64,000 bases of DNA. It comes from Pandoraea pneumonica. GTDB lineage: Bacteria > Pseudomonadota > Gammaproteobacteria > Burkholderiales > Burkholderiaceae. The stretch lies in the NCBI RefSeq assembly GCF_902459645.1, contig NZ_CABPSK010000002.1, forward strand, positions 62,001 to 126,000. The letters are read 5' to 3'. This document shows positions 36,853 to 47,044 of this stretch, piece after piece (the first letter of the stretch is position 1; each line of letters begins with the position of its first letter). A model generated the notes under the pieces. That model ran no database searches and was not told the origin of the DNA. It saw only the letters and a program-made list of their open reading frames with translations. Made by a program: the position numbers and the translations under genes.

Positions 36853-37407
36853 CTATTGAGGCGCACGCGCCGCAGCGGGCGTGACAGGTTTGGGTGGTGC
36901 GGAGGATGGCGGCGACGGCTCGCGGGATGCTTGCACTGGCGGTTGTGAAGTCGCCGGTGAAGAGGACTGCAAGGAAGGCTGCGAAGCTGGCTGTGAAGCG
37001 AAATAAGCCGCGATGCGTTGCAACTCGTCATCGCGATAGCCCTTGAGCAATTGCGGCATGAGCGTGGCCGGACGCCTTTCGTCGTTGCCGACCGCTTTGC
37101 CCGCTGTTCCCGCGGTGCCTGCGGTGCCATTGCGCAACCCTTGCAGCGCAGCGACAAGCTCTGCCGCGGGACGCCCTTCGAGTTTTCGCAGCGCCGCCTT
37201 GCCCGGACTCACCGGTGCGGCAGCGTTATGGCACGTCATGCAGGCCATCGCCCAATCGCGGGCCTGCCAGTCGGGTTGCGTGGTGGCTGACTCAGATGCG
37301 CTGGCTGCCAACGCCGTCAACGCCAACCCCGCGGCCAGAATGAACGGCGCCGGCATCATCCGAAGACGATGCCGGCGGTTCGATCCTTCCAGGAGAGGTG
37401 CGCGCAT
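36853..37407 (-). CDS. fccA: Cytochrome c subunit of flavocytochrome c (FccA-like, monohaem)
   Basis: The 184-residue protein has one haem motif, MACMTCHNAAAPVSPGK, and a distal Met in LMPQLLKGYRDDELQRIAAYF. It ends with about 45 Pro/Ser/Gln-rich residues that have no clear fold. The start at 37407 gives a long basic n-region, and MMPAPFILAAGLALTALA at 37359 is an equally plausible start. Allochromatium FccA is dihaem while this one is monohaem, as in several proteobacteria. It is coupled to fccB and lies 18 bp after the BON lipoprotein gene. Confidence 0.88.
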   Translation of the reverse strand: MRAPLLEGSNRRHRLRMMPAPFILAAGLALTALAASASESATTQPDWQARDWAMACMTCHNAAAPVSPGKAALRKLEGRPAAELVAALQGLRNGTAGTAGTAGKAVGNDERRPATLMPQLLKGYRDDELQRIAAYFASQPASQPSLQSSSPATSQPPVQASREPSPPSSAPPKPVTPAAARAPQ

Positions 37408-37424
37408 GCGCGCGAAGCGTGCCG

Positions 37425-38198
37425 TCAGTTGCCCGTCTTATTCGACGGGCCGGGCTTGATCGGTGCGTCGCTAATCGGTGCGGGCGACGACAACGGCTTG
37501 GCCGTCACGGTGTCGGTGCCAATCGGCGTCGTCGTCACGGTGGCGGCATTGCTGTCGTCGCTTTGCGCCGGGGCCGGATTCTTCTGCGCTTCGGTCGACA
37601 ACCGTTGTGCTTCTTCCGGCTTCACGTATTCATACAGCTTGATGACCTTTTGCACGCCATCGATGCGGCTCGCCACATTGGCCGCGATACGGCCTTCTTC
37701 TTCCGACACGAGACCCATCAGATACACGTCGCCGCGCTCGGTCACCACCTTGAACACGTTGGCCGAAATCTCCTTCGTGTTGATCAGGTTGGCCTTGACC
37801 TTGCTGGTGATCCACGCGTCGTTGGAGCGCGAGCCAAACGAGCTCTTCGGTCCGATCGCGAGTTCGTCGACGATACCGCGCACGTTGCTGATCTGCTTGA
37901 CGATGTCCACCGCACGTTGCTTGGTGTTCTCGTCCGGCACTTCGCCGGTGAGCAATACGCGACGGTTAAAGACGGTCACGTTCACATGCACGGCGTCGTC
38001 GGTCAGCGTGTTGGCGGTATTGGCTTCCGCCTTGACCTGAATTTCACGGTCTTCCGTCTGCGCACCGACTGAGCGGCGGTCCGTGGCGACCAGTGCCCCG
38101 GTGGCGGCACCGCCGAGGATGATGGGGGCGCAACCGGCCAGGGTTGCAGTGATCAACGCAGCCGCTACCAGCGGCCTGACTGCGCGTTGGAAACTCAT
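37425..38198 (-). CDS. Outer-membrane BON-domain lipoprotein (DolP/YraP-like)
   Basis: The 257-residue protein has a lipobox (ATLAGCAPIILGG) and two BON domains: VHVNVTVFNRRVLLTGEVPD and VFKVVTERGDVYLMGLVSEE. This tandem-BON lipoprotein, next to diaA and yraN, matches DolP (YraP), which helps maintain outer-membrane integrity in E. coli. A 55-residue Pro/Thr/Ser-rich tail is added here. The ATG at 38198 has an AAGGAGA site. The gene lies between diaA and fccA on the same strand. Confidence 0.9.
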   Translation of the reverse strand: MSFQRAVRPLVAAALITATLAGCAPIILGGAATGALVATDRRSVGAQTEDREIQVKAEANTANTLTDDAVHVNVTVFNRRVLLTGEVPDENTKQRAVDIVKQISNVRGIVDELAIGPKSSFGSRSNDAWITSKVKANLINTKEISANVFKVVTERGDVYLMGLVSEEEGRIAANVASRIDGVQKVIKLYEYVKPEEAQRLSTEAQKNPAPAQSDDSNAATVTTTPIGTDTVTAKPLSSPAPISDAPIKPGPSNKTGN

Positions 38199-38317
38199 CG
38201 GGCATTCTCCTTGTTGGATGGGTCGTACGGGCCGGCCCCCGCCGTCCCCTGCCGACACCGCCCGCCCCCGCGGACTGGTGTGCGTGATGATCTTGACGCC
38301 TTACAGTGACATTAGGT

Positions 38318-39103
<786 letters not shown>

Positions 39104-39164
39104 CTAGCCTGCTTCCGCCCACTCCTAGCCCGCTGATTGCCAGCAACCGGCCCGCTTGCCGCGC

Positions 39165-39518
39165 CTACCCCTCATCGGCGCGAAAGGCGTCGGGCAGCCA
39201 GCTGACCACAGGCGGGGCGCCGTCGAACGCGACGACATCGAAGCGGCAGCGTCCGGCCGGGCGCCGGAGCAAATAGTGGTGCGCGGCCAGCATCAGGCGC
39301 TTACGCTTGGCGTGCGTAATGCTCGCCGCCGCCCCGCCGAAGTCGCCCCGGCGGCGCGCGCGCACCTCGACGAACACCAGCACGCCAGCGCGATCGCGCA
39401 TAATGAGGTCGATTTCGCCGCCGCGGCACCGGTAATTGCGCGCGACGAGCCGCCAGCCGCGACGCTCCAGCATAGCCAGCGCGCGGGCTTCAAACGATTC
39501 TCCAAGCTGATTCGACAT
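39165..39518 (-). CDS. yraN: YraN family protein (UPF0102, nuclease-fold)
   Basis: The 117-residue protein has a Holliday-junction-resolvase-like core with [20 protein letters not shown] (Glu and Asp of the predicted active site) and [20 protein letters not shown]. The UPF0102 family is universal in bacteria but its job is unproven. The ATG at 39518 gives the usual length, and a GTG at 39548 is possible. It is divergent from rsmI with 74 bp between starts. Confidence 0.93.
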   Translation of the reverse strand: MSNQLGESFEARALAMLERRGWRLVARNYRCRGGEIDLIMRDRAGVLVFVEVRARRRGDFGGAAASITHAKRKRLMLAAHHYLLRRPAGRCRFDVVAFDGAPPVVSWLPDAFRADEG

Positions 39519-39592
39519 GGTTGTTCCGATCTGTACCCCGATGTTCACGATGACACGCGACGCGCTCGCACCGACGGCGGGAGGCTGCTGAG

Positions 39593-40477
39593 ATGGACGA
39601 CCGCCTGATGTCGCTGGCCGAAGGTCAGCACTACCCGCCCGGCACGCTCTACATCGTCGCGACGCCCTTGGGCAACACCGCCGACATTACGGTGCGCGCC
39701 CTTCACGTCCTCGGCATGGTCGACGCCATCGCCTGCGAAGATACGCGCAACAGCGCGCAGTTGTTGCAGCGTTACGGCATCGACAAGCCCCTGATTGCGG
39801 CGCACGAACACAACGAAAACACCGTCGCGGCGCGGCTTGTCGAGCGTTTGCAGGCGGGCGAGCGAATTGCCTATATTTCGGACGCTGGCACCCCCGGCAT
39901 CTCCGATCCGGGCGCTCGCCTCGTCGATGCGGTCCGTGCGGGCGGACTCGGCGTGGTGCCGGTGCCGGGGGCGAGCGCGATCATCACGCTGCTCTCTGCG
40001 GCCGGGGCGTGGGTCGAGACGTTCACCTTCGTCGGTTTCTTGCCGTCCAAGGCGCAACAACGTGCGCAGGCCATTACCGCGTTGGCCGGAGCCACTGCCG
40101 CGCAGGTGTTCTACGAAGCGCCGCACCGCATTGTCGAAACGGTGGCTGCGTTGGCCGAAGGGCTGGGCGGCGAGCGTAAGTTGCTGATCGGACGGGAATT
40201 GACCAAGCGCTTCGAAGACATTCATGAGTGCGCACTGAGCGACGGCGAGGCATGGCTGAAAGCGGATGCGAACCGGCAGCGCGGCGAGTTCGTGCTGGTG
40301 GTATCGGGCGCGGCGGCGAGCACGACGGACGATGGCGTCGATGCCGAAGCGCAACGAGTGCTCGCCTTGCTGGTGGCGGAGTTGCCGACAAAGAGCGCCG
40401 CCAAGCTGGCCGCCGCGATCACGGGCGCGCCGAAGAACGCGCTTTACGAGAGGGCACTGGCGCTGAAGAACGGGTGA
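39593..40477 (+). CDS. rsmI: 16S rRNA (cytidine1402-2'-O)-methyltransferase RsmI
   Basis: The 294-residue SAM enzyme carries [60 protein letters not shown] and [11 protein letters not shown], the ordered family blocks. It methylates the ribose of C1402 in the ribosomal P site. Length is normal. The start follows the stop of a short upstream frame. The gene ends about 110 bp before a strong terminator. Confidence 0.97.
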   Translation: MDDRLMSLAEGQHYPPGTLYIVATPLGNTADITVRALHVLGMVDAIACEDTRNSAQLLQRYGIDKPLIAAHEHNENTVAARLVERLQAGERIAYISDAGTPGISDPGARLVDAVRAGGLGVVPVPGASAIITLLSAAGAWVETFTFVGFLPSKAQQRAQAITALAGATAAQVFYEAPHRIVETVAALAEGLGGERKLLIGRELTKRFEDIHECALSDGEAWLKADANRQRGEFVLVVSGAAASTTDDGVDAEAQRVLALLVAELPTKSAAKLAAAITGAPKNALYERALALKNG

Positions 40478-40585
40478 TTCGGCTGGGATTGCCCGGTGAA
40501 TGGGCGACGAACGGGCGGCGATGAAGCCTTCGAAATTCGGAAAACTCCGTGGGTAATGCTGGCAATTACCCAACCACATAGACAT

Positions 40586-40613
40586 GAAAAAGCCCGCCGA
40601 AGCGGGCTTTTTC
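40586..40613. terminator. Bidirectional intrinsic terminator
   Basis: A 12-bp perfect stem (GAAAAAGCCCGC / GCGGGCTTTTTC) with a 4-base loop CGAA carries A- and T-runs within the stem ends. It therefore works in both directions, ending rsmI from the left and the ABC operon from the right. Confidence 0.93.
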
Positions 40614-40639
40614 ATTGGCCAGTTCGCCTAACGCGACGA

Positions 40640-41434
40640 TTAGCTCAGCAGCAGCGCATCGTCGTCGAGTTGTTCGCCACGGGTGCGTTCGAACATCTGG
40701 AGCAGGTCCGGCACGTCCAGCCCCTTGCGCTCTTCACCCGACACGTCGAGCACGACTTTGCCCTGGTGGAGCATCACCGTACGGTCGCCGTAATCGAGCG
40801 CCTGACGCATGCTGTGCGTGACCATCATCGCCGTCAGCTTGCTCTCCTGCACGATGCGCGCCGTCAGTTCCAGCACGAACGCCGCCGTCTTCGGATCGAG
40901 CGCCGCCGTATGTTCGTCAAGCAGCAAAATGCGCGACGGCTGCAACGACGCCATCAGCAAACTCACCGCCTGACGCTGACCGCCCGAAAGCAGCCCGATA
41001 CGGTCCGACAAACGATTCTCAAGCCCCAGATTCAGCAGGCTCAACTTCTCGCGGAACCGCTCACGCAACGGCTTGTTCAGCGCCAACCGGAAGCTGCGGC
41101 TCTCGCCACGCTTCACCGCCAACGCCATGTTCTCTTCGATCGTCAGCGCCTCGCAGGTGCCCGCCATCGGGTCCTGAAACACGCGTGCCACCTGACTCGC
41201 ACGCTGCCACGCCGTCTTCTTCGTGACATCGTTGCCATCGATCGAGATCGTGCCCGTGTCGACGATCAAATCGCCGCTGATCGCGTTCAGGAACGTCGAC
41301 TTGCCCGCCCCGTTCGAACCGATCACCGTCACGAATTGCCCCGTCGGAATGTCGAGCGACATGCCGCGCAGCGCACGGTTTTCGATCGGCGTACCCGGGT
41401 TGAAAGTGATTTTCAGGTCTTTTGCGCTCAACAT
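40640..41434 (-). CDS. ABC transporter ATP-binding protein (COG1101, with COG2984/4120 partners)
   Basis: The 264-residue ATPase has Walker A in TVIGSNGAGKSTFLNA, signature LLSGGQRQAVSLLMA and Walker B ILLLDEHTAALD. It is the last gene of a three-gene leftward operon, 2 bp after the permease. This transporter class (often named after tryptophan/tyrosine uptake in other bacteria) imports an unknown small ligand here. It ends 27 bp before the bidirectional terminator. Confidence 0.93.
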   Translation of the reverse strand: MLSAKDLKITFNPGTPIENRALRGMSLDIPTGQFVTVIGSNGAGKSTFLNAISGDLIVDTGTISIDGNDVTKKTAWQRASQVARVFQDPMAGTCEALTIEENMALAVKRGESRSFRLALNKPLRERFREKLSLLNLGLENRLSDRIGLLSGGQRQAVSLLMASLQPSRILLLDEHTAALDPKTAAFVLELTARIVQESKLTAMMVTHSMRQALDYGDRTVMLHQGKVVLDVSGEERKGLDVPDLLQMFERTRGEQLDDDALLLS

Positions 41435-41436
41435 GA

Positions 41437-42345
41437 TCAGGCACCTCCGTTCTTGCGCGGGAACAGCTTACGACGCGTGGCCGGCAACACCAGCGCCACC
41501 GCGACGAGCAACGCCGTCACCAAGTTGAGGTCTTGCGCCTTCAGACCGATGAAATCGCTATTGAGCGCCAGCGCGATGAAGAAGCGATACAGCACTGCCC
41601 CCACCACCACCGCCAACGTCGTCAAAATCAGACGGCGCGCCGGCAAAATCGTCTCGCCGATGATGACCGCCGCCAGACCGATCACGATGGTACCGATACC
41701 CATCGAGATATCCGCCCCGCCCTGTGACTGCGCAAACAGCGCTCCGGCCAGTGCGACCAACGCGTTCGAGAGCGCCATACCGGCCAGAATTTCGTGACCG
41801 GTATTCACGCCCTGTGCACGCGCCATGCGCGAATTCACGCCGGTCGAGCGCATGGCCAGACCCTGTTGCGACGAGAAGAAATAATCCAGCCCCAGCTTCA
41901 CCACCACCACCACAACCATCAGCATGAGCGGGCGCAGCACGAAGTCAGGCAGCCATGCCGGTGCGTTCTCAGGCAGCAGCATCGTAAAGACGGTCGGCGA
42001 GGTAATCAGCGGCACGTTCGGGGCGCCCATCACACGCAGGTTCACCGAGTAGAGCGCGATCATCATCAGGATACTGGCGAGCAGATCCATGATCTTCAAA
42101 CGCACATTGAGCCAACCGGTAATGAAGCCTGCCGTCGCACCTGCCGCCATGGCGGCGGCCGTCGCCAGAAACGGATTCATACCGCCAGCGATCAGCGTCG
42201 CCGACACGGCACCGCCGAGGGCGAAACTACCGTCAACGGTCAGGTCGGGAAAATTGAGGATGCGAAAGGAGATCAGCACCCCGAGCGCCACCAGACTGAA
42301 GATCAGGCCGATCTCCAGGGCGCCCATCATAGAAAAAAGGGACAT
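41437..42345 (-). CDS. ABC transporter permease
   Basis: The 302-residue membrane protein has about nine helices and belongs to the branched-chain-type permease group. MSLFSMMGALEIGLIFSLVA at the start is followed by FPDLTVDGSFALGGAVSATL and SRMARAQGVNTGHEILAGMA. ATG 42345 opens a normal first helix, and a 35-codon extension to 42450 has no hydrophobic character and was rejected. It is transcribed between the binding-protein and ATPase genes, and a large hairpin precedes it. Confidence 0.92.
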   Translation of the reverse strand: MSLFSMMGALEIGLIFSLVALGVLISFRILNFPDLTVDGSFALGGAVSATLIAGGMNPFLATAAAMAAGATAGFITGWLNVRLKIMDLLASILMMIALYSVNLRVMGAPNVPLITSPTVFTMLLPENAPAWLPDFVLRPLMLMVVVVVVKLGLDYFFSSQQGLAMRSTGVNSRMARAQGVNTGHEILAGMALSNALVALAGALFAQSQGGADISMGIGTIVIGLAAVIIGETILPARRLILTTLAVVVGAVLYRFFIALALNSDFIGLKAQDLNLVTALLVAVALVLPATRRKLFPRKNGGA

Positions 42346-42426
42346 TTTTTTCGGTATTCCACTACACAAGACGATCCCCGCCGGGTCTCGGAGAGGCGCG
42401 TCGTTGGGGGGCTTAAGCGGAAAAGA

Positions 42427-42457
42427 GCGGCGCGGACAGATCGTGTCCAAGCGCCGC
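42427..42457 (-). terminator. Attenuating hairpin between binding-protein and permease genes
   Basis: Left arm GCGGCGC then GGACA pairs with TGTCC and GCGCCGC across a 5-base loop and a 2-base bulge, giving a 12-bp stem. On the minus strand it is followed by TCTTTTCC. Such partial terminators after a binding-protein gene allow more binding protein than permease to be made. Confidence 0.7.
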
Positions 42458-42514
42458 CCAGTCGCTCACCGGCAGGGCAGGCCGTTCGCCCGCCGCACCG
42501 GTTTCACGCTCGCT

Positions 42515-43501
42515 TTACTGCTTGATGACCGTCTTGGCTTCCTTCACCAGATCGTCCGACAGCGTCACGCCTTGCTTGGCAGCGGCCGCCGTGTTGACGA
42601 ACAGTTCCAGGTTCGAGCTGGTCTGCGATGCAATGGCACCCGGCTTTTCACCCTTCAGGATGCGCACGACCACCTTACCCGTCTGACGGCCCAGGTCGTA
42701 GTAGTTGATGCCCAGTGCTGCAATAGCGCCACGCTTCACGCTGTCGGTATCCGATGCCACCAGCGGAATCTTGCGGTCGTTAGCCACCTTCACGAGCGAC
42801 TCGTAAGCCGACACGACGTTGTTGTCCGTGTTCGTGTAGATGACGTCGACCTTGCCGACCAGGCTGTTAGCGGCCGAGCTGATGTCGACGGTACGCGGGG
42901 CAGCGGCTTCAACCAGCGTCAGGCCAGCGGCGGGCAGCAGCTTCTTGAGTTCGTTGACGACCACAACCGAGTTGGCTTCGCCCGGGTTGTACACCATGCC
43001 CACGCGCTTGGCGTTCGGCACGACGCGCTTGATCAGCGCCACTTGCTTGTCCAGCGGCAGCTTGTCCGACACGCCGGTCACGTTGGTGCCCGAGGCGTCC
43101 CAGCTCTTCACCAGCTGTGCGGCGACCGGATCGGTCACGCCCGAATAGACCAGCGGCACGGTCTTCGTCGCAGCAACGACCGCCTGCGCCGTCGGCGTGG
43201 CGATGCCGATAATCGCGTCCGGCTTATCGCCGACAAACTTGCGGGCGATCTGGGCGGCCGTCGACACGTTGCTTTGCGCGCTCTGGTATTCCCACTTGAG
43301 GTTCTTGCCGACTTCGTAGCCTTCGGCCTTGAGTTCGTCGCGCGCGCCGTCACGAATGGCGTCCAGTGCCGGGTGCTCCACGATGGCCAGCACGGCTACC
43401 GACTTCGTATCCTGCGCGAATGCAGCGCCCGTTGCCCCCAACATCGTTGCCGTCACCGCGCACAGCAGGGTGCGCTTGGCGAATTTGCCCATGGTCGACA
43501 T
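42515..43501 (-). CDS. ABC transporter substrate-binding protein (PF04392/COG2984)
   Basis: The 328-residue protein has a signal peptide (RTLLCAVTATMLGATGAAFA), then KSVAVLAIVEHPALDAIRDG and IGIATPTAQAVVAATKTVPL. Both match the COG2984 family whose members bind aromatic amino acids or similar ligands. ATG 43501 has a strong GGAGGAG ribosome site, better than the TTG just upstream. It leads the operon. Confidence 0.93.
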   Translation of the reverse strand: MSTMGKFAKRTLLCAVTATMLGATGAAFAQDTKSVAVLAIVEHPALDAIRDGARDELKAEGYEVGKNLKWEYQSAQSNVSTAAQIARKFVGDKPDAIIGIATPTAQAVVAATKTVPLVYSGVTDPVAAQLVKSWDASGTNVTGVSDKLPLDKQVALIKRVVPNAKRVGMVYNPGEANSVVVVNELKKLLPAAGLTLVEAAAPRTVDISSAANSLVGKVDVIYTNTDNNVVSAYESLVKVANDRKIPLVASDTDSVKRGAIAALGINYYDLGRQTGKVVVRILKGEKPGAIASQTSSNLELFVNTAAAAKQGVTLSDDLVKEAKTVIKQ

Positions 43502-43940
43502 CAAAACTCCTCCAGGATTGCTTTATGAAAGGTGCGCCGTGCCCGGGTCTCTGCGGGCCTCATTCGGATGCACTTAAAGCGTGCACCTGCGCGTGGGGCA
43601 CAGTCTACCCACATCCCCAGCAGCGAACAACGGTTGCCAACGCAACGGACGGCGAGGCCCGCCACATATCGGATTGCGCCCAAAGACTGGCAGAACTGTG
43701 CGGCAATCGGAAAAAAATTAGCCGATTTTGGCGCGCTGGTTCGCACTCGCGCACATTCGTGCGAAGCGTTCAGCCAATGAGATAGCGAGAAATTGCCGAT
43801 CGGCGGTGAAAAAACCGGGACGCGCTACGTGATTCGCGTCGAAGGACACGCACTTTCGTCCCAGTTTTTGAGAGGAATCCGATTCGAATTCGAGACGGCA
43901 GGCCGGGAAAACGGCGAGTGTGGCGGATGCAGCGGGTGCC
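43502..43940. other. 439-bp gap between ABC operon and rlpA
   Basis: No gene is supported. It should contain the promoter of the leftward ABC operon and the 3' end of rlpA. I see no convincing hairpin with a T-run, no tRNA and no repeated motif apart from a short TTCGAA-containing palindrome near 43880. Confidence 0.4.
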
Positions 43941-44558
43941 TCAGGGGGCGGTATTGCTTTCGTCGAGACCGAGGGCGGCGACTTCGCTACGCGACAAGCG
44001 GCGAATTTCGACCTTCGCGTGGCCCGAGCGGATGAAGTCGAGCTGTTTGGCCGCACCGTAGGAGAGATCGATGATGCGATTGCGGGTGTAGGGGCCGCGA
44101 TCGTTGATCTTCACCACCACCGTCTTGTTGTTGGCGACGTTGCGCACGAGCACGAAGCTCGCGAGCGGCAACGTGGGGTGGGCGGCGGTCAGTTCATTCA
44201 TGTCGAACGTCTCGCCCGTGGCGGTGCGTCGGCCATGAAATTTCTTGCCGTACCACGAGGCCGTGCCGGTCTGAAAGAACGTGCCAGCGTCGGCGCGCAA
44301 CCGCGCTTCGCCGTCGCGGTCCGGGGCGTTCGGGTCGCCGGGGTTCAGACCCTCACCGCGATACGACCGGCCGGGCCAGTGGAGATCGAAGCTGGAGCCG
44401 ACGGGGGCGTTGGCTTCACGCGAGCGGGTACGGACGTCTGTCGCCGAGGGGGCGGCAGCCGTTTGGCTGGAGGGTTCGAGCGGCGTTGTGCAGGCTGTCA
44501 ACGTCAGGGCGAGGGCGCAGCCGACCGCGAACCGTTTGAGCATGTCGCGTGTTCGCAT
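43941..44558 (-). CDS. rlpA: RlpA, septal-ring lytic transglycosylase-like lipoprotein
   Basis: The 205-residue protein has a lipobox (ALTLTACTTP) and a double-psi beta-barrel domain: TGTASWYGKKFHGRRTATGE, LPLASFVLVRNVANN and VVVKINDRGPYTRNRIIDLS. These are the catalytic/binding residues of RlpA, which cuts denuded glycan strands at the septum. The C-terminal SPOR domain of longer RlpA proteins is absent. ATG 44558 is used, and MLKRF at 44543 is possible. Confidence 0.93.
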   Translation of the reverse strand: MRTRDMLKRFAVGCALALTLTACTTPLEPSSQTAAAPSATDVRTRSREANAPVGSSFDLHWPGRSYRGEGLNPGDPNAPDRDGEARLRADAGTFFQTGTASWYGKKFHGRRTATGETFDMNELTAAHPTLPLASFVLVRNVANNKTVVVKINDRGPYTRNRIIDLSYGAAKQLDFIRSGHAKVEIRRLSRSEVAALGLDESNTAP

Positions 44559-44756
44559 AGCCCGCAAGTTTAACACGCCGTCAAAGTCAACCCATCAGCG
44601 AGCGTTCACTTACATGGCGTGGCTTGTTTACAAAGCGTTACGCCAAGGCTGGGTATCACGTCCCGTGGCGCCCGCCAGCCGATCGCCGGGTGTCGTACGC
44701 GGTGGCGAGTTCGCTGACCGAATTACAATAGACGAAAACCGCGTCCCCGATACCTC

Positions 44757-45413
44757 ATGAACGTCACCCTGATTCCCGTCACGCCTTTCCAACAGAACTG
44801 CACGCTGCTCGTGTGCGACGCGACCCGCCGGGCCGCCGTCGTCGACCCCGGCGGCGATATCGAGCGCATCGCCGGTGAGATCGAACGCCAAGGGGTGACG
44901 CTCGAAAAGATTTTTCTCACGCACGGCCATCTGGATCACTGCGGCGGTGCGGGCGAACTGGCCGCTAAGTACGACGTACCCATCGAAGGCCCGCATCCCG
45001 ACGACGCCTTCTGGATCGATCAGTTGGAAGCCCAGAGCGCGCGCTTCGGCTTTCCCGAACCGCAGCCCTTCACGCCGGATCGCTGGCTAGGCGACGGCGA
45101 CACCGTCACTTTCGGTGACATCACGCTGGACGTCTTCCATTGCCCGGGCCACACGCCGGGCCATGTGGTGTTCTTTTCCAAGGACGAGCAGTTGGCGAGC
45201 GTGGGCGACGTGCTGTTTGCGGGCTCCATCGGGCGTACCGACTTTCCGCGCGGCAACCATGGCGACCTGATCGCCTCGATTCGCAACAAACTCTGGCCGC
45301 TGGGTAACGACGTGACGTTCATTCCGGGGCACGGACCGGTGTCCACCTTCGGTCAAGAACGCGAAACCAACCCGTACGTGGCCGACGCCGTGCTGGCCCG
45401 GAGCGGCGCATGA
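44757..45413 (+). CDS. MBL-fold hydrolase (glyoxalase II-like, YcbL type)
   Basis: The 218-residue metallo-beta-lactamase-fold protein has the metal motif [14 protein letters not shown], a later [12 protein letters not shown] and [14 protein letters not shown] near the end. This small single-domain type resembles YcbL/glyoxalase II-like thiolester hydrolases. The exact substrate is unknown. Its stop overlaps the start of the exonuclease gene by 4 bp (ATGA). Confidence 0.93.
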   Translation: MNVTLIPVTPFQQNCTLLVCDATRRAAVVDPGGDIERIAGEIERQGVTLEKIFLTHGHLDHCGGAGELAAKYDVPIEGPHPDDAFWIDQLEAQSARFGFPEPQPFTPDRWLGDGDTVTFGDITLDVFHCPGHTPGHVVFFSKDEQLASVGDVLFAGSIGRTDFPRGNHGDLIASIRNKLWPLGNDVTFIPGHGPVSTFGQERETNPYVADAVLARSGA

Positions 45414-46201
45414 GCACCGCGACCGCCCGTATCCCCTCGCGCATCATTCCCGTCGACGAAGAGATTTTTGTCAGCACCGACGTCGAAGCCGACGGCCCGA
45501 TTCCCGGACCGCACTCGATGCTGAGCTTCGCCTCGGCCGCGTACACGGCCGATAAGGAACTGATCGGCACCTTCAGCGCGAATCTCGAATTCCTGCCCGA
45601 CGCGAAAGGCCATCCGCTCACGATGAAGTGGTGGAAGACCGAGCCTGAGGCGTGGGCGGCGTGCCGTATCGAGCCGGAAGATCCGGCTAAGGCAATGAAG
45701 GCTTATGTGAAGTGGGTCGAGAAGTTGCCCGGCAAACCGGTGTTCGTGGCGTATCCGGCGGGCTTCGATTTCACGTTCATGTTCTGGTACATGATGCGTT
45801 TTGTCGGCCGCTGCCCGTTCTCGTGGTCGGCACTCGACATCAAGACGCTGGCCTTCGCGATGACAGGCATGCCGTATCGCAAGTGCATCAAACCGCGCTT
45901 GCCGCAGGTGTGGCTCGACCCGCTGCCGCACACGCACGTCGCGCTCGACGACGCCCTCGAACAAGGCGCCCTCTTCTGCAACATGCTCGCGGAATTGAAA
46001 GAACAGCAGAAAACGCTGGCGGCACTGCCCGAATGGCGCGGTGCCGGGTTGACGGCCAATGCCGACACGCCGGTGTTCGGCTCAGCGGCGGCGCAGGCAG
46101 CAGCCGCTGCCGCCGCTTCCGCCGGTGCCGTAGCGCCCGATCAGTCCGGCGCGTCGTCTGACGAAGCCGGTCCGGAGAAAGACAGCACGGCACACCGCTA
46201 G
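45410..46201 (+). CDS. DEDD-type 3'-5' exonuclease-like protein
   Basis: The 263-residue protein begins with [20 protein letters not shown], the Asp-x-Glu of the exonuclease I motif. [16 protein letters not shown] follows for motif II and [11 protein letters not shown] for motif III. The residue spacing fits DnaQ-like RNase T/exonuclease fold proteins. The last 55 residues are an Ala/Ser-rich tail. The nucleic acid substrate is unknown. It is coupled to the upstream MBL gene. Confidence 0.85.
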   Translation: MSTATARIPSRIIPVDEEIFVSTDVEADGPIPGPHSMLSFASAAYTADKELIGTFSANLEFLPDAKGHPLTMKWWKTEPEAWAACRIEPEDPAKAMKAYVKWVEKLPGKPVFVAYPAGFDFTFMFWYMMRFVGRCPFSWSALDIKTLAFAMTGMPYRKCIKPRLPQVWLDPLPHTHVALDDALEQGALFCNMLAELKEQQKTLAALPEWRGAGLTANADTPVFGSAAAQAAAAAAASAGAVAPDQSGASSDEAGPEKDSTAHR

Positions 46202-46328
46202 GCGCGCTTTTTCAGTGGATGCGTTGACACCGCCGTAACCGGCGGGTCAACCGAGCGGCGCGCCGGTGTCCCGATGGTGCGTCCGCGCCACGGCGAGCCA
46301 ACCCCACCGTGCTCGCCAGCCTGCAACG

Positions 46329-46685
46329 TTACAAAACCTCGTTCACCAACTCCGGCGGACGAGCGATCACCGCCTTGTCGCCGTTGACCACGATGGGGCG
46401 TTGCAACAGCTTCGGATGCTTGGCAATCGCGGCGAGCAATTCTTCGTCGGTCAGTTCTTTGTCCGACAGCCCCAACTCGGTGTACTCCGTCTCGTTGCTG
46501 CGAATCATGTCGCGCACGGGCACGCCCAGCAGCTTTTGCAGGCGTTTGAGTTCGGCCGCTTTCGGCGGCGCCTTCAGGTATTCGATGATCTGCAAATCGC
46601 TGCCACCCACGGCCGGCGAGCCTTCCACGAGCGCCAGCGCTTCGCGCGACTTCGAGCAGCGCGGGTTGTGATACACGGTAATCAT
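46329..46685 (-). CDS. arsC: Arsenate reductase, glutaredoxin-dependent (ArsC)
   Basis: The 118-residue protein starts MITVYHNPRCSKSREALALV, with the catalytic Cys and ArsC signature, then VRDMIRSNETEYTELGLSDK and LQRPIVVNGDKAVIARPPEL. It reduces arsenate with glutathione and glutaredoxin. It stands alone, without arsR or arsB. ATG 46685 has a TGGAG site 5 bases before it. Confidence 0.95.
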   Translation of the reverse strand: MITVYHNPRCSKSREALALVEGSPAVGGSDLQIIEYLKAPPKAAELKRLQKLLGVPVRDMIRSNETEYTELGLSDKELTDEELLAAIAKHPKLLQRPIVVNGDKAVIARPPELVNEVL

Positions 46686-47044
46686 GGTCACTCCAATGCG
46701 TCAAAAACAGGCAAACGTTCACCCATCGAACGTGCGCACCGAGTATGCATGGTATCGTCGAATGCCGCTACTGACGCCACGGCACGGACCGCAGTCTCTG
46801 CGCCGCAGTGCCCGAGCGCAGTGCCAAACCAGAGTCAAACCAGCGTCAACCGTTACCTCGCAACATCACCGTAATGTCCGCGTATCCAACCGGTGGCAGC
46901 GCTCGGCCGTCGCCCCTCACGGGCACGGTTGCGCGCCTCGCCGCACCGCTGCGGGTTTACCGCGCGGCGCGGCGCGCGTGCACCGCCTAAGCTAGGCAAA
47001 GAGCGCTGTCTGCCGCACGATCCGGCCCCTCAGGAGACAGTGAC
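46686..47044. other. 359-bp divergent gap between arsC and the dienelactone hydrolase gene
   Basis: No gene is supported. The divergent promoters must lie here, and an AGGAGACAG ribosome site precedes the ATG at 47045. No riboswitch fold or strong palindrome was recognised. Confidence 0.4.
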
